Shown here piece after piece: positions 48,563-57,044 of a stretch of DNA of 64,000 bases. The notes below the pieces were generated by a model. It was not told the DNA's origin and searched no databases. It was given only the letters and a program-made list of their open reading frames with translations. A program made the translations under genes and the position numbers. Each line of letters starts with the position of its first letter. Within the stretch, counting starts at the first letter, position 1. This stretch comes from Streptococcus sp. SK643 (lineage in GTDB: Bacteria > Bacillota > Bacilli > Lactobacillales > Streptococcaceae), in contig NZ_AJMM01000025.1 in the NCBI RefSeq assembly GCF_000259505.1, positions 24,564 to 88,563 on the forward strand, read 5' to 3'.

Positions 48563-48578
48563 ATTTCGATATCGAAAT
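48563..48578. promoter_or_regulatory. MarR operator 1
   Basis: ATTTCGATATCGAAAT, a perfect 16-bp palindrome, lies between the predicted start site (about 48582) and the marR start codon. Confidence 0.7.
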
Positions 48579-48588
48579 GAATAACAAA

Positions 48589-48617
48589 ATTGTAACACTT
48601 ATCATTTCAACTGTCAA
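48589..48617 (-). promoter_or_regulatory. Promoter of marR-proV-proWX
   Basis: On the minus strand TTGACA (48617-48612), 17 nt and TACAAT (48594-48589): a near-consensus sigma-A promoter. Confidence 0.85.
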
Positions 48618-48639
48618 CTATTTCGATTTAGAAATAGTT
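48616..48639. promoter_or_regulatory. MarR operator 2
   Basis: AACTATTTC-GATTTA-GAAATAGTT is a palindrome with 9-bp arms touching the -35 box. It shares ATTTCGAT with operator 1. Confidence 0.65.
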
Positions 48640-48648
48640 TTTCTATGT

Positions 48649-48680
48649 AAAAAACCTCCTACCTAAGGCAGAAGGTTTAT
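48649..48680 (-). terminator. Terminator of the O-antigen-ligase-like gene
   Basis: On the minus strand AAACCTTCTGCC and GGTAGGAGGTTT pair imperfectly, followed by TTT. It lies 12 nt after the gene. Confidence 0.75.
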
Positions 48681-48692
48681 AATCTGGTGTAA

Positions 48693-49886
48693 TTAATCAA
48701 TCATATCAGCAGGCAAGGTTCGATGTTCTAAAGGAATACTACACATGACTAAAAGGAAAATAAATCCTGACTGAATCCAGAAGAGGGCTAAATCAAAGAT
48801 CCCATGGACAGCAACAACTGTTAGGAAGGATACATAAAGACCGATGATTGGACGTTTCCCTTCCTCTTGGCTCATATCCATCATTAGACGAACTGGCTTA
48901 ACAGAAGAAAGAACCAATAAAATAGTTCCCACAATCCCATAACTCAAGATAGTATCGATATAGAGACTGTGAGCATGTTCATGATAAGGAGCATTTATTC
49001 TAGGATAAGAGTGCATATAGGTCAATGGCCCCTCTCCCCAAAATGGATTTTGCTTGAACAAAGCCATCCCAGCATCCCAAATAGAAATCCGTTCCTCCAT
49101 AGATGAATCCAAGGTCCCCATCCTTACTCCAAGATCACTTGAAAAAAGGAAGCTCAAACCAATAGCAAAGACACCTATGCTTAACCAAAAGGCACGCCAG
49201 TTTTTAATTGTGGTAAAGAGGTAAATGATGGCTCCTGCAATAATAGCTGGAAAAGCTGTACGATTTTGGGTAAAATTCAAACCAAATAGATTCACAAAGC
49301 CTGCAAACACACAGAATACTTTCAACCAATTCAACTTGGTCGTTGTAAACAAATAGAAGGCAATCATGATACAGAAACAACAAATAATACCATAATAATT
49401 AGGATTAAAGAAGGTCACTTCTGCCCGATTCTGATGCCACACCTGCATATTGGGTGAAAGAAAAGCATAGTTAAATTTCTTTACAATTTGAAAATGCTCC
49501 AAACTCGCAAAGGCTGCTGATAAAACACTCCCTAGTAAAACTAACTCTAAAATGAATCTAAAGAATTTATGTGATAAAATCGACTGATAGTGCAAAAAGA
49601 AAACAGTAAATAGAAACATTCCTACTGAAGCCACAAGACCCATCCAATTTTGTTCAAAAATGGATATTACAGTACTATATCCAAGAAAAAGAAGCAGCAT
49701 CGGATGCTCCCCCATTTTCTGAAGAATACTTTTCATGTCCCCTGTAAAAATCAAACTGATAATATATAAACAGAATACAACTACAAAAAGATAAAAGGGT
49801 AAAAAGATACTCAGGATAATTCCCAATAAAATCAGCTCTTTACTAGACAACCCTTTCAGCTTTTCAAAAAAGCCTATTGATTTCAA
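48693..49886 (-). CDS. O-antigen ligase / polymerase family membrane protein
   Basis: The 397-aa protein has about 10-12 membrane helices and one large outer loop (LDSSMEERISIWDAGMALFK, then NPFWGEGPLTYM and HEHAHSLYIDTILSYG). This is the Wzy_C/WaaL pattern, with His and Arg residues implicated in moving lipid-linked glycans. It is a lone gene with no glycan cluster around it. It could join teichoic acid, a repeat polysaccharide or a protein glycan; it is not the teichoic-acid ligase I recall from S. pneumoniae, which sits elsewhere. Confidence 0.8.
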   Translation of the reverse strand: MKSIGFFEKLKGLSSKELILLGIILSIFLPFYLFVVVFCLYIISLIFTGDMKSILQKMGEHPMLLLFLGYSTVISIFEQNWMGLVASVGMFLFTVFFLHYQSILSHKFFRFILELVLLGSVLSAAFASLEHFQIVKKFNYAFLSPNMQVWHQNRAEVTFFNPNYYGIICCFCIMIAFYLFTTTKLNWLKVFCVFAGFVNLFGLNFTQNRTAFPAIIAGAIIYLFTTIKNWRAFWLSIGVFAIGLSFLFSSDLGVRMGTLDSSMEERISIWDAGMALFKQNPFWGEGPLTYMHSYPRINAPYHEHAHSLYIDTILSYGIVGTILLVLSSVKPVRLMMDMSQEEGKRPIIGLYVSFLTVVAVHGIFDLALFWIQSGFIFLLVMCSIPLEHRTLPADMID

Positions 49887-50191
49887 AGCGAATCCTTTCT
49901 CTCTAAATCATTTGATTCAGATAAATAGTAAGCTATCCTATATTTTACCATTTTTTTCAGCATTTGAAAACATGGGAAACGTTTGCTAAAGCAAAAATAG
50001 TTGATTTTTAAAGGAAGTTTGTAAAATTTCAACAATACAATAGCTTCCCTTAGGTTGTCTTGTTATTTCTATCAATAAATGAGATCTATGTGGTACAATA
50101 ATACTAAAGCCCAATCATAGTTCTAAATATGATCACTTTCTACTGGAAACAAGAAATTAGGTATTAAAAACAATAATGTAAAGGAAAAACA
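49887..50191. other. Spacer between O-antigen-ligase-like gene and birA
   Basis: AT-rich, with no coding sequence seen. GGGAAACGTTTGCT (49974-49987) fits the cre consensus except at the first base, about 90 nt upstream of the ligase-like gene. An extended -10 (TGTGGTACAAT, near 50088-50098) is the best promoter candidate for birA. Confidence 0.4.
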
Positions 50192-51127
50192 ATGAAATCC
50201 TATCAAGCAGTATACCAAATCCTAGCACAAAACAATGACTATATTAGTGGAGAAAAAATCGCTGAAGAACTTTCTTTAAGTCGAACATCTGTTTGGAAAG
50301 CTATCAAACGCCTACAACAAGAAGGGATTGAAATTGATAGCATAAAAAATAGGGGCTATAAACTATTGAATGGAGATCTTCTCCTTCCAGACCTTCTACA
50401 AGAAAATCTCCCAATTACAGTTAATTTTAAGTCAGAAACTAAATCAACCCAAATTGATGCAAAAGAAGCAATAGATTTAGGATATGAAGCAAATACCCTC
50501 TATCTAGCATCCTATCAAACAGCCGGTCGCGGTCGTTTTCAACGGTCCTTCTTCTCCCCACAAGGGGGGATTTATATGACCCTACATCTCAAGCCCAACC
50601 TTACTTACGATAAACTACCTTATTATACATTACTGGTAGCAGCGGCAGTCTATAAAGCAATTAAAAATCTAGCTTTAATTGATGTCGATATTAAGTGGGT
50701 CAATGATATCTATTACAAGAACCGAAAGGTAGGGGGGATCCTAACAGAGGCAACCACATCAGTAGAAACAGGCTTCGTAACAGACATTATTATTGGTGTT
50801 GGAATTAACTTTACCATTAAAGATTTTCCAAAAGAATTAAAAGAAAAAGCAGGAAGTTTATTTACAGCTCCAGCACCTATTACAAGAAATGACCTAATCA
50901 TTGAAATTTGGCGATGTTTCTTCGAAACTCCAGAAACAGAGCTGCTATTCTTATATAAAAAACAGTCTTTTGTTCTCGGAAAAGAAGTGACCTTTATTCA
51001 AGCTAATATTGAATACCGAGGCATTGCTAAAGATATTTCTGAAAAAGGCGAACTCCTGATTCAATGTGATAATGGAAAAGAAATTTGGTTAAACAGCGGA
51101 GAAATCTCTCTCAAGACTTGGAAATAA
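50192..51127 (+). CDS. birA: Biotin-protein ligase and repressor BirA
   Basis: The 311-aa bifunctional protein has an N-terminal HTH (ISGEKIAEELSLSRTSVWKA, about 18-37) for DNA binding, then the ligase domain with YQTAGRGRFQR (biotinyl-AMP loop, GRGR), the catalytic-lysine region DIKWVNDIYY, KVGGILTEA, and a C-terminal SH3-like domain. It attaches biotin to carboxylases and probably represses biotin uptake genes elsewhere. TAAAGGAAAA precedes the ATG. Confidence 0.93.
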   Translation: MKSYQAVYQILAQNNDYISGEKIAEELSLSRTSVWKAIKRLQQEGIEIDSIKNRGYKLLNGDLLLPDLLQENLPITVNFKSETKSTQIDAKEAIDLGYEANTLYLASYQTAGRGRFQRSFFSPQGGIYMTLHLKPNLTYDKLPYYTLLVAAAVYKAIKNLALIDVDIKWVNDIYYKNRKVGGILTEATTSVETGFVTDIIIGVGINFTIKDFPKELKEKAGSLFTAPAPITRNDLIIEIWRCFFETPETELLFLYKKQSFVLGKEVTFIQANIEYRGIAKDISEKGELLIQCDNGKEIWLNSGEISLKTWK

Positions 51128-51490
51128 AAATGTCAATAACTAGAATGAACACACTCTAACTATCATTCATTGATTTAGAAAATATTATTAACTCTATTGT
51201 ATTTTCCTATTAAGATTTCAATCAAATATTTTTTCATTTTCAATTATTTGTTTAACTTCCACAGAATCAAACGAAATATTAATAATAGTATTCCACACTC
51301 ATACTATAAGATTCATTTAGAAGCTACATAGAATTTTGTTAAAGAGAAATATTTCCTTACAAACCTTGGAAGAAAAACAAATGAACCCAATGTTCTCTCC
51401 ACTAATATGTTATCCTTTCTAGCTAAGGATAAGAAATAAGAAAAACGAGCACTTTTGTACTCGTTTTTCTTATTTCTTATAAACTTCTAA
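51128..51490. other. AT-rich spacer between birA and rplA
   Basis: No plausible gene, tRNA or known regulatory RNA was seen on either strand. The only clear signal is the long hairpin at its right end (51429-51480). Confidence 0.5.
51429..51480. terminator. Unusually long terminator hairpin for rplKA (bidirectional)
   Basis: Arms 51429-51449 and 51460-51480 are complementary over 21 bases without a mismatch (core AAAAACGAG / CTCGTTTTT) around a 10-nt loop. T runs occur on both strands. It ends 10 nt after the rplA stop on the minus strand and can also stop birA transcripts. Confidence 0.85.
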
Positions 51491-52180
51491 TTAAAGTGAG
51501 CTAACGTCAACTTTGATACCAACACCTTGAGTAGTTGTGATAGTCAAGTTTGTTACGTAAGTTCCTTTAGCTGTAGCTGGTTTTGCTTTTTGGATTGTTT
51601 CGTTGAAAGCCTTAAAGTTTTCAACCAATTTTTCAGCTTCAAATGATACTTTACCAATGATTGCTTGAACGTTACCTGCACGGTCAGCACGGTAAGTGAT
51701 TTTACCACCTTTAGACTCTTCAACTGCTTTAGCAACATCCATTGTTACAGTACCAGTTTTAGGGTTTGGCATCAAGTTACGTGGTCCAAGGACACGTCCA
51801 AGACGTCCAACAAGAGCCATCATGTCAGGTGTAGCGATAACTACGTCGAAGTCCAACCAACCGTCGTTGATTTTAGCAACGAGGTCATCTTCACCAACAA
51901 AGTCTGCACCAGCAGCTTTTGCTTCTTCAGCTTTTGCACCACGTGCGAAAACAAGAACGCGTGAAGTTTTACCAGTACCGTTTGGCAATACCATTGCTCC
52001 ACGGATTTGTTGGTCAGCTTTTTTAACATCGATGTTCAAGTTGTAAGCAACTTCTACAGTTGCATCAAATTTTGCAAAGTTAGTTTCTTTTGCAAGTGCT
52101 ACAGCTTCTTCTACGCTGTATGCTTTTGTGCTGTCGATTTTCTCAAGAGTAGCACGAAGTTGTTTGCTTTTTTTAGCCAT
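51491..52180 (-). CDS. rplA: 50S ribosomal protein L1
   Basis: A 229-aa L1, with [39 protein letters not shown] and the [11 protein letters not shown] segment contacting rRNA. It forms the L1 stalk and in many bacteria represses its own mRNA. GGAGAATAG precedes the ATG. It follows rplK after a 187-nt structured spacer. Confidence 0.97.
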   Translation of the reverse strand: MAKKSKQLRATLEKIDSTKAYSVEEAVALAKETNFAKFDATVEVAYNLNIDVKKADQQIRGAMVLPNGTGKTSRVLVFARGAKAEEAKAAGADFVGEDDLVAKINDGWLDFDVVIATPDMMALVGRLGRVLGPRNLMPNPKTGTVTMDVAKAVEESKGGKITYRADRAGNVQAIIGKVSFEAEKLVENFKAFNETIQKAKPATAKGTYVTNLTITTTQGVGIKVDVSSL

Positions 52181-52198
52181 TTTCTATTCTCCTTGTAA

Positions 52199-52225
52199 GT
52201 GGTTCAATCGATTTTCATCTCCCAC
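52199..52225 (-). promoter_or_regulatory. Possible L1 (rplA) translational operator
   Basis: On the minus strand GTGGGAGATGAAAATCGATT is followed by GAACCAC. GTGG/CCAC forms the lower stem, GAT/ATC the upper stem with a GAAA-like loop, and a lopsided internal loop has GA on one side and GATTGAA on the other. L1 rRNA and mRNA sites have a similar asymmetric loop (GGGA opposite GAUGAA). It ends 19 nt upstream of the rplA start, so binding would hide the RBS. The match is by eye. Confidence 0.4.
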
Positions 52226-52260
52226 GTCACTCCTCGAAATGATGAAGTCTTGCGGGTTTT

Positions 52261-52360
52261 CAGTCTATTATTTTCCTTTTCCTACGGCCTTAAGCTCCCT
52301 TGCTGTACTTAAGTATAAGCCTCAGTCGCTTACCTAGTATGAAAAGCAACTAATAGACTG
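52261..52360 (-). other. Structured element in the rplK-rplA spacer
   Basis: CAGTCTATTA and TAATAGACTG (52261-52270; 52351-52360) are perfect distant arms. Inside, CTTTTC pairs with GAAAAG, TAAGC with GCTTA, and CTTAAG with a second CTTAAG. This yields a closed, branched fold of about 100 nt in the mRNA between the two ribosomal genes. It could be a regulatory leader, a processing site or a small interspersed repeat. Confidence 0.5.
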
Positions 52361-52387
52361 CTGTGAGATTTTCTACTGTGTTAATGA

Positions 52388-52813
52388 TTAGTCAACAACA
52401 GTGAATCCCATAGAACGAGCAGTACCTTCGATCATACGCATTGCAGACTCAACGTTTGCTGCGTTCAAATCTGGCATCTTAGTTTCTGCAATTTCTTGTA
52501 CTTGTGCACGAGTAACTGTAGCAACTTTAGTTTTGTTAGGTGTACCTGATCCTTTTTCAACACCTGCAGCTTTTTTCAAAAGAACAGCAGCTGGTGGTGT
52601 TTTAGTGATGAAAGTAAATGATTTATCTTCGTAAACTGAGATAACAACTGGAATGATCATACCAGCTTGGTCAGCTGTACGAGCGTTGAACTCTTTTGTG
52701 AATCCCATGATGTTAATACCAGCTTGACCAAGTGCAGGTCCAACTGGTGGAGCTGGTGTAGCTTTACCAGCAGGGATTTGCAATTTTACAAGTTTTTCGA
52801 CTTTTTTAGCCAT
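52388..52813 (-). CDS. rplK: 50S ribosomal protein L11
   Basis: A 141-aa L11 with the proline-rich N-terminus [22 protein letters not shown] and the C-terminal rRNA-binding domain ([20 protein letters not shown]). It forms part of the GTPase-associated centre and is trimethylated by PrmA (gene at 9094). AAAGGAGGA precedes the ATG. Confidence 0.97.
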   Translation of the reverse strand: MAKKVEKLVKLQIPAGKATPAPPVGPALGQAGINIMGFTKEFNARTADQAGMIIPVVISVYEDKSFTFITKTPPAAVLLKKAAGVEKGSGTPNKTKVATVTRAQVQEIAETKMPDLNAANVESAMRMIEGTARSMGFTVVD

Positions 52814-52891
52814 TTTTAAATCCTCCTTTGTGGTTTTGGCGGTAATGTAAGATTTTTACCTCCCACAAGTATGCTTTACACATACCTATCT

Positions 52892-52919
52892 ATTATACAC
52901 TATTTATCTCAAATTGCAA
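52892..52919 (-). promoter_or_regulatory. Promoter of rplK-rplA
   Basis: On the minus strand TTGCAA (52919-52914), 16 nt and TATAAT (52897-52892), about 80 nt before the rplK start. Confidence 0.75.
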
Positions 52920-52935
52920 GAGAAAACTTATTTTT

Positions 52936-53652
52936 TTAATCTACGTAGTTTCCACCTTCAAAACCGAAATACTCTTCCAAACTGAGACCACTAGCTGCAA
53001 TTTCTTTAGCTTCTTTTCCTACATACCGAAGATGCCATTCTTCAGCCATATAACCAGTCTCTTTCTCTTTCCCTTTTAAATAACGAACTACAAAACCATA
53101 GTCAGCCGCATGATCCAAAAGCCATTGGGCTGCTTTGTCTTCTGTGACCAAATCCCCATTTGTACCGATAACATCAAAAGCTAATCCCGTTTGGTGTTCA
53201 CTATATCCTGGGCGAGCAGAGTATCTATCTGCCGCTTCTTTCCCATCTCTGTTAACATAATCTTGATAAAGACTGCTCTGGGTCTCATAACTTCGGAAAC
53301 CACTGTAGTGATCACTAATTGGGAAACCAGCTGCTTGCATGGCTGCAATTAACTTGACTAATTCTGCCTTTGCGGTTGGATTTTCTCCGGGATTATAGTC
53401 TTTTGACAAAGGATAGTGCTTGTTCACTACAATGATTTCATCGTATTTCCCCTGAATGCTATAGTAATCACCTTTATTGACCACTTCTGCTTTTTTCTGA
53501 GCAGCCCCTTGAGACTTACTTCCGACTGTTCCTTCTACTTTAGCACTTTGCTCTGTCTTAGTTGCAGCCTCTTCATTTTTTACTTTTTCCTGTGAACAAG
53601 CTGCTAATGATAAGGCTAGCAAACCTGTCAAAATTACAAATCTTTTCTTCAT
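52936..53652 (-). CDS. ldcB: Lipoprotein LD-carboxypeptidase, M15/VanY-like
   Basis: A 238-aa lipoprotein: signal MKKRFVILTGLLALSLAAC with the lipobox LAAC, then a flexible charged linker. The zinc peptidase domain has metal ligands in SEHQTGLAFDV (HxxxxxxD) and EWHLRY (His). Pneumococcal LdcB/DacB trims stem tetrapeptides to tripeptides in peptidoglycan; this gene closely resembles it. It lies next to rplKA as in pneumococcus. Confidence 0.9.
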   Translation of the reverse strand: MKKRFVILTGLLALSLAACSQEKVKNEEAATKTEQSAKVEGTVGSKSQGAAQKKAEVVNKGDYYSIQGKYDEIIVVNKHYPLSKDYNPGENPTAKAELVKLIAAMQAAGFPISDHYSGFRSYETQSSLYQDYVNRDGKEAADRYSARPGYSEHQTGLAFDVIGTNGDLVTEDKAAQWLLDHAADYGFVVRYLKGKEKETGYMAEEWHLRYVGKEAKEIAASGLSLEEYFGFEGGNYVD

Positions 53653-53664
53653 TTTCTTCCTCTC

Positions 53665-54124
53665 TTATACCGTAATCTTCTGTAACTCATCTGATAAGAC
53701 CTTCATCATTTGTTCCAACTCTGAGGATTGTACTTGGTACTCTTCTGCTGACATTCCTTCAAAGGGAAACAACCATACTGGACCACATCCGTTGATGCGT
53801 ATTCATTCATATCCCCTTTTTTCTTGGGAAAAGATGCCAATAGGCGTGGGCATCGCTATTTCCTAGAAGTTCAATATTCATTTTCTCAGCAACAAATGCC
53901 TTGGCAACTGCCTCTCGGACCAGACTCATTTCCTCTAAAAAACGGAATTTGACAGATATCTCCATATGGTAGACTACTGTCACATGCTCTTTTGCTAGGA
54001 ATAAGGTATATCCCTTAAAATATTGGTGGTCTCCAATGACCACATATCCTGTTTCCAACTCTCTTACAAAGCAGGGATTTTCCCCAGTTTTAATGAACTC
54101 AATTCTCTGGAAAATAAGACACAT
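53665..54124 (-). pseudogene. HIT-family protein gene, frameshifted
   Basis: The frame from ATG 54124 encodes a HIT protein (GDHQYFKGYTLFLAKEHVT) up to DAHAYWHLFPRKKGI and stops at 53807, after an A6G4 run. The lost C-terminus is still legible in other frames: GDMNEYA, then INGCGPVWLFPFEGM and AEEYQVQSSELEQMMKVL to TAA 53665. At least two indels are needed. The histidine triad also reads HAYWH, with Tyr where HIT proteins have the middle His, so activity as a nucleotide hydrolase would be lost anyway. Confidence 0.75.
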
Positions 54125-54125
54125 A

Positions 54126-55163
54126 CTAGTCTACCAATGCACTCTTAAGATAAGCGTCAACCATACGTTCTGTTGCGACCACCGAGTCAATATGAGTACG
54201 CTCATAAGAATGACTAGACTCGATACCAGCACCGAGAAGGGCATGTTTGACTTCTGCACCTGCAGACATAGCCGCTGAAGCGTCTGAACCATAAAATGGA
54301 TAGATATCCAACTTAAATGGAATATCTTGTTCTTTAGCCAAGGCCACCAAATGTTGACGGAAGTCATAGTGATAAGGCCCTGAAGCATCCTTGACACAGA
54401 TAGACACTGTGTACTCATCTGTCTGCTGATCGTCCCCCATAGCTCCCATGTCCACAGCCAGATATTCGACTACCTGAGAAGTAATATTGGAGTTGGCACC
54501 ATGCCCAACTTCTTCAAAGACTGAAAAAGCAAAATGGGTTGTTACTGGCAACTCAATGCCTTCTTCCTTGTATACACGAAGCAGGTTAAGCAAAATTGCT
54601 GCACTGACCTTATCGTCTAAATGACGAGACTTGATAAAACCTGTCTCTGTCACGACAGTTCAGGGATCAAAGCTGATAAAGTCACCAACCTCAATTCCTA
54701 AGGCACGAGTTTCTTTTTCGTTAGTCACTTTTTCATCTAAACGCACTTCCATATTATCTTGAGTACGCTCTGCAGTCCCTGCATCCTTATAGACATGACA
54801 AGACGTCTGGTGGATTAAAATCGTTCCAGAAATAGTTTTACCAGTACTAGCCACATGAACCATACAGTTTTCACCCTCAATCATATTCCAAGGAAAACCA
54901 CCGATACGGTCCATTTTGAGACGGCCATCTGGTTTGACAGCACGGACAATAGCACCCAGCGTATCTACATGGGCAGTCACATAGCGGTGTTGTTCATCAT
55001 TTTGACCCTTAATCGTCACATTGACACCGCCCTTGACTGTACGAACCGGCTGGTAACCAAAACCTTCTAGAGTTTTAACTAAATATTCCACAATCTCATG
55101 AGTAAAACCAGTTGGAGATGCAATGGCTGTTAATTCTTTGATATATTCTACCGTTTGATTCAT
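54126..55163 (-). pseudogene. pepA: M42 glutamyl aminopeptidase gene with in-frame TGA
   Basis: ATG 55163 opens a frame for an M42 aminopeptidase (IASPTGFTHEIVEYL, VTAHVDTLGAIV) that stops at TGA 54660-54662 after FISFDP. The same frame continues with no shift (TVVTETGFIKSRHLDDK, then FEEVGHG, DMGAMGD, SSHSYERTHIDS) to 54126. Together this is 345 residues, the normal family length. A single C-to-T change of CGA (Arg) would explain the stop. The second half alone starts at GTG 54653 without an RBS and lacks the first zinc ligand. Confidence 0.85.
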
Positions 55164-55216
55164 TTCTTTACCTCTTTTGCTACCTATTATAGCACATTTA
55201 TCATCGGATAAAAAAG

Positions 55217-55254
55217 AAAATCACTCTTGTAGCATTAGCTACAAAAGTGATTTT
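55217..55254. terminator. Terminator of brnQ
   Basis: AAAATCACTCTTGTAGC and GCTACAAAAGTGATTTT form a long stem with one mismatch around ATTA. Confidence 0.88.
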
Positions 55255-55258
55255 ATCA

Positions 55259-56584
55259 TTATTCCATTTCAAAAACATCGCTTTCTTGCTTGTTTGGTAG
55301 AACCAATGAGAGCAAGATTCCGATAACAGCTGGCACCAACCATGGTAATGACGCTTTAGAAAATGGAAGAGCATTGATCATATTTGTTAAAAATTCAAGA
55401 TTAAATGAACTTCCTAATACGCTTCCAATGGCAATAGCTGTAACTACACCAATCGTTAACTGCATCCCTGGTTTTGAAAGAGCTACAAACTTATTAACAA
55501 TGACAATCATGACGATAGCAATCGTGATTGGGTACAAGATAACCAATACTGGAATGGAGTACTTGATAATTGCACTCAAACCAAGATTTGCAATGGCAAA
55601 TCCAATCAAGGTAAAGACTGTTGCATAAACCTTGTAGCTGATTTGTGGGAAACGTCCGTTAAAGAACTCCGCTGTTGACACAATTAGACCAACTGTTGTT
55701 GTGAAGCAGGTTACAGTAACCATAGCTGCAAGGAAGAGTTGAGCTGTTGAACCAAAGATTTCTTGAGTCGCTTGTGACAAGATATAAACACCTGGCGTTC
55801 CACCCTTCATCGCTTCAGCTGATACTGGGAAATGATTTCCAAGGAAACCTAAACCGATGTAAAGAGCGCTGAAGGCAAGGGCAACAACGATACCAACAAC
55901 CCAAATAGTCGAAATGTATTCTTTCTTACTTGAAAATCCAAGTTGTTTCAAGGTTTGAACTGCGATTACACTAAAGGCAACAGAAGCAAGAGCATCCAAG
56001 GTATTGTAACCTTCAAGGAAACCTGTACCAAAGGCAGAAGCTTGATAAGCAGCTGACGCAGCTTGAGGACTTGTTCCACCATATTTGATAGCTCCTAGAA
56101 CAACCAAGATAACAATCAAAATCGCAAAGACTGGTGTTAAAACACGGCCGATACGGTCCAAAATTTTTGATGGATTAAGCGAAATCAAATAGGCTGCCGC
56201 AAAGTAAAGAAGAGTGAAGACAATCAAACCTAGACCTTTATTCGCATCCGACAGAAGGGGGCTAATCCCTACTTCGTAAGCTGTTGTAGCTGTGCGTGGG
56301 ATGGCAAAGAATGGGCCAATTGACAAGTAAAGAACTGAGAGGTAAAGAGTCGCAAACCAAGGCGCTATCTTTGTTGAAATCTCGTAGATATATCCTTTAG
56401 GATTGAGCGTTCCAATAATAAGAGTCAAGACGGCGATACCGACACCTGAAAAGACAAAACCTGCAATGGCAGGAAGAAAATGTTCTCCAGATAGAGCACC
56501 TAGAGAAGGCGGAAAAATCAAGTTCCCCGCACCAAAAAATATTCCAAACAGGAGCAAACCTGTTAGGGCACCTTTTTTAGCCAT
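55259..56584 (-). CDS. brnQ: Branched-chain amino acid transporter BrnQ
   Basis: A 441-aa LIVCS-family carrier with about 12 membrane helices. FGAGNLIFPPSLG near the start and GFLEGYNTLDALASVAFS in the middle are family marks. It imports leucine, isoleucine and valine with a cation. Start at 56584 because AAGGAG lies 6 nt before it; an earlier ATG would include this RBS. Monocistronic. Confidence 0.93.
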   Translation of the reverse strand: MAKKGALTGLLLFGIFFGAGNLIFPPSLGALSGEHFLPAIAGFVFSGVGIAVLTLIIGTLNPKGYIYEISTKIAPWFATLYLSVLYLSIGPFFAIPRTATTAYEVGISPLLSDANKGLGLIVFTLLYFAAAYLISLNPSKILDRIGRVLTPVFAILIVILVVLGAIKYGGTSPQAASAAYQASAFGTGFLEGYNTLDALASVAFSVIAVQTLKQLGFSSKKEYISTIWVVGIVVALAFSALYIGLGFLGNHFPVSAEAMKGGTPGVYILSQATQEIFGSTAQLFLAAMVTVTCFTTTVGLIVSTAEFFNGRFPQISYKVYATVFTLIGFAIANLGLSAIIKYSIPVLVILYPITIAIVMIVIVNKFVALSKPGMQLTIGVVTAIAIGSVLGSSFNLEFLTNMINALPFSKASLPWLVPAVIGILLSLVLPNKQESDVFEME

Positions 56585-56707
56585 GAAAATCTCCTTCATA
56601 TTTATAAAATACTGACCTAGTATACCATGATTAGGAGTCTGAAAAAAGCATCACGAAGTAAAATGTTAAATGTTTTTAAGATTCTAAAAAGTATGAATTA
56701 TCTAAAA

Positions 56708-56744
56708 ATAAAACTCTCCTACCTAGACAAAACCAAGTAGGAGA
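56708..56744 (-). terminator. Terminator after the rhodanese gene
   Basis: On the minus strand TCTCCTACTTGG and CTAGGTAGGAGA pair, followed by GTTTT. Confidence 0.75.
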
Positions 56745-56756
56745 AAATTCTTATGT

Positions 56757-57044
56757 TTAGAGTTCTTCAAAGGCAGTCATACCACCTTGAACATTGATAA
56801 CCTCATAACCTTGTTCAGCTAGGAATTGACAAGCATGCGCTGATCTAACCCCAGCTTTACAAATGACATAATGTAACTGATCCTTGTCCAACTGATCATA
56901 GCTATCAGCCAATTGACTAAGCGGTAGGTTGTGGGCGCCTTCTAAGTGAAGAGCTTCAAATTCATCCACTTCTCTCACGTCAACTAGAGAAAGTTGATCG
57001 TTTTGGTATAGCTGGTAAAATGCGTCAAAGGCTATTTCTTTCAT
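56757..57044 (-). CDS. Single-domain rhodanese-like protein
   Basis: The 95-aa protein has LVDVREVDEFEALHLEGAHNLP (strand and CH2-A motif) and the active-site loop VICKAGVRSAHAC with the sulfur-carrying Cys followed by KAGVRS. It is a sulfurtransferase candidate; partner unknown. The start overlaps the end of the UDG-like gene by 4 nt. Confidence 0.88.
   Translation of the reverse strand: MKEIAFDAFYQLYQNDQLSLVDVREVDEFEALHLEGAHNLPLSQLADSYDQLDKDQLHYVICKAGVRSAHACQFLAEQGYEVINVQGGMTAFEEL

Noticed and set aside
51128..51490. Spacer downstream of birA considered for a hidden small RNA or ORF
   Set aside because: No promoter-terminator pair of suitable spacing or coding frame with RBS was found; only the long terminator hairpin stands out.
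54126..54653. The second half of the M42 peptidase as a gene of its own, or TGA as selenocysteine
   Set aside because: It has no RBS and only half a catalytic site. No SECIS-like hairpin was evident and streptococci are not known for selenoproteins.
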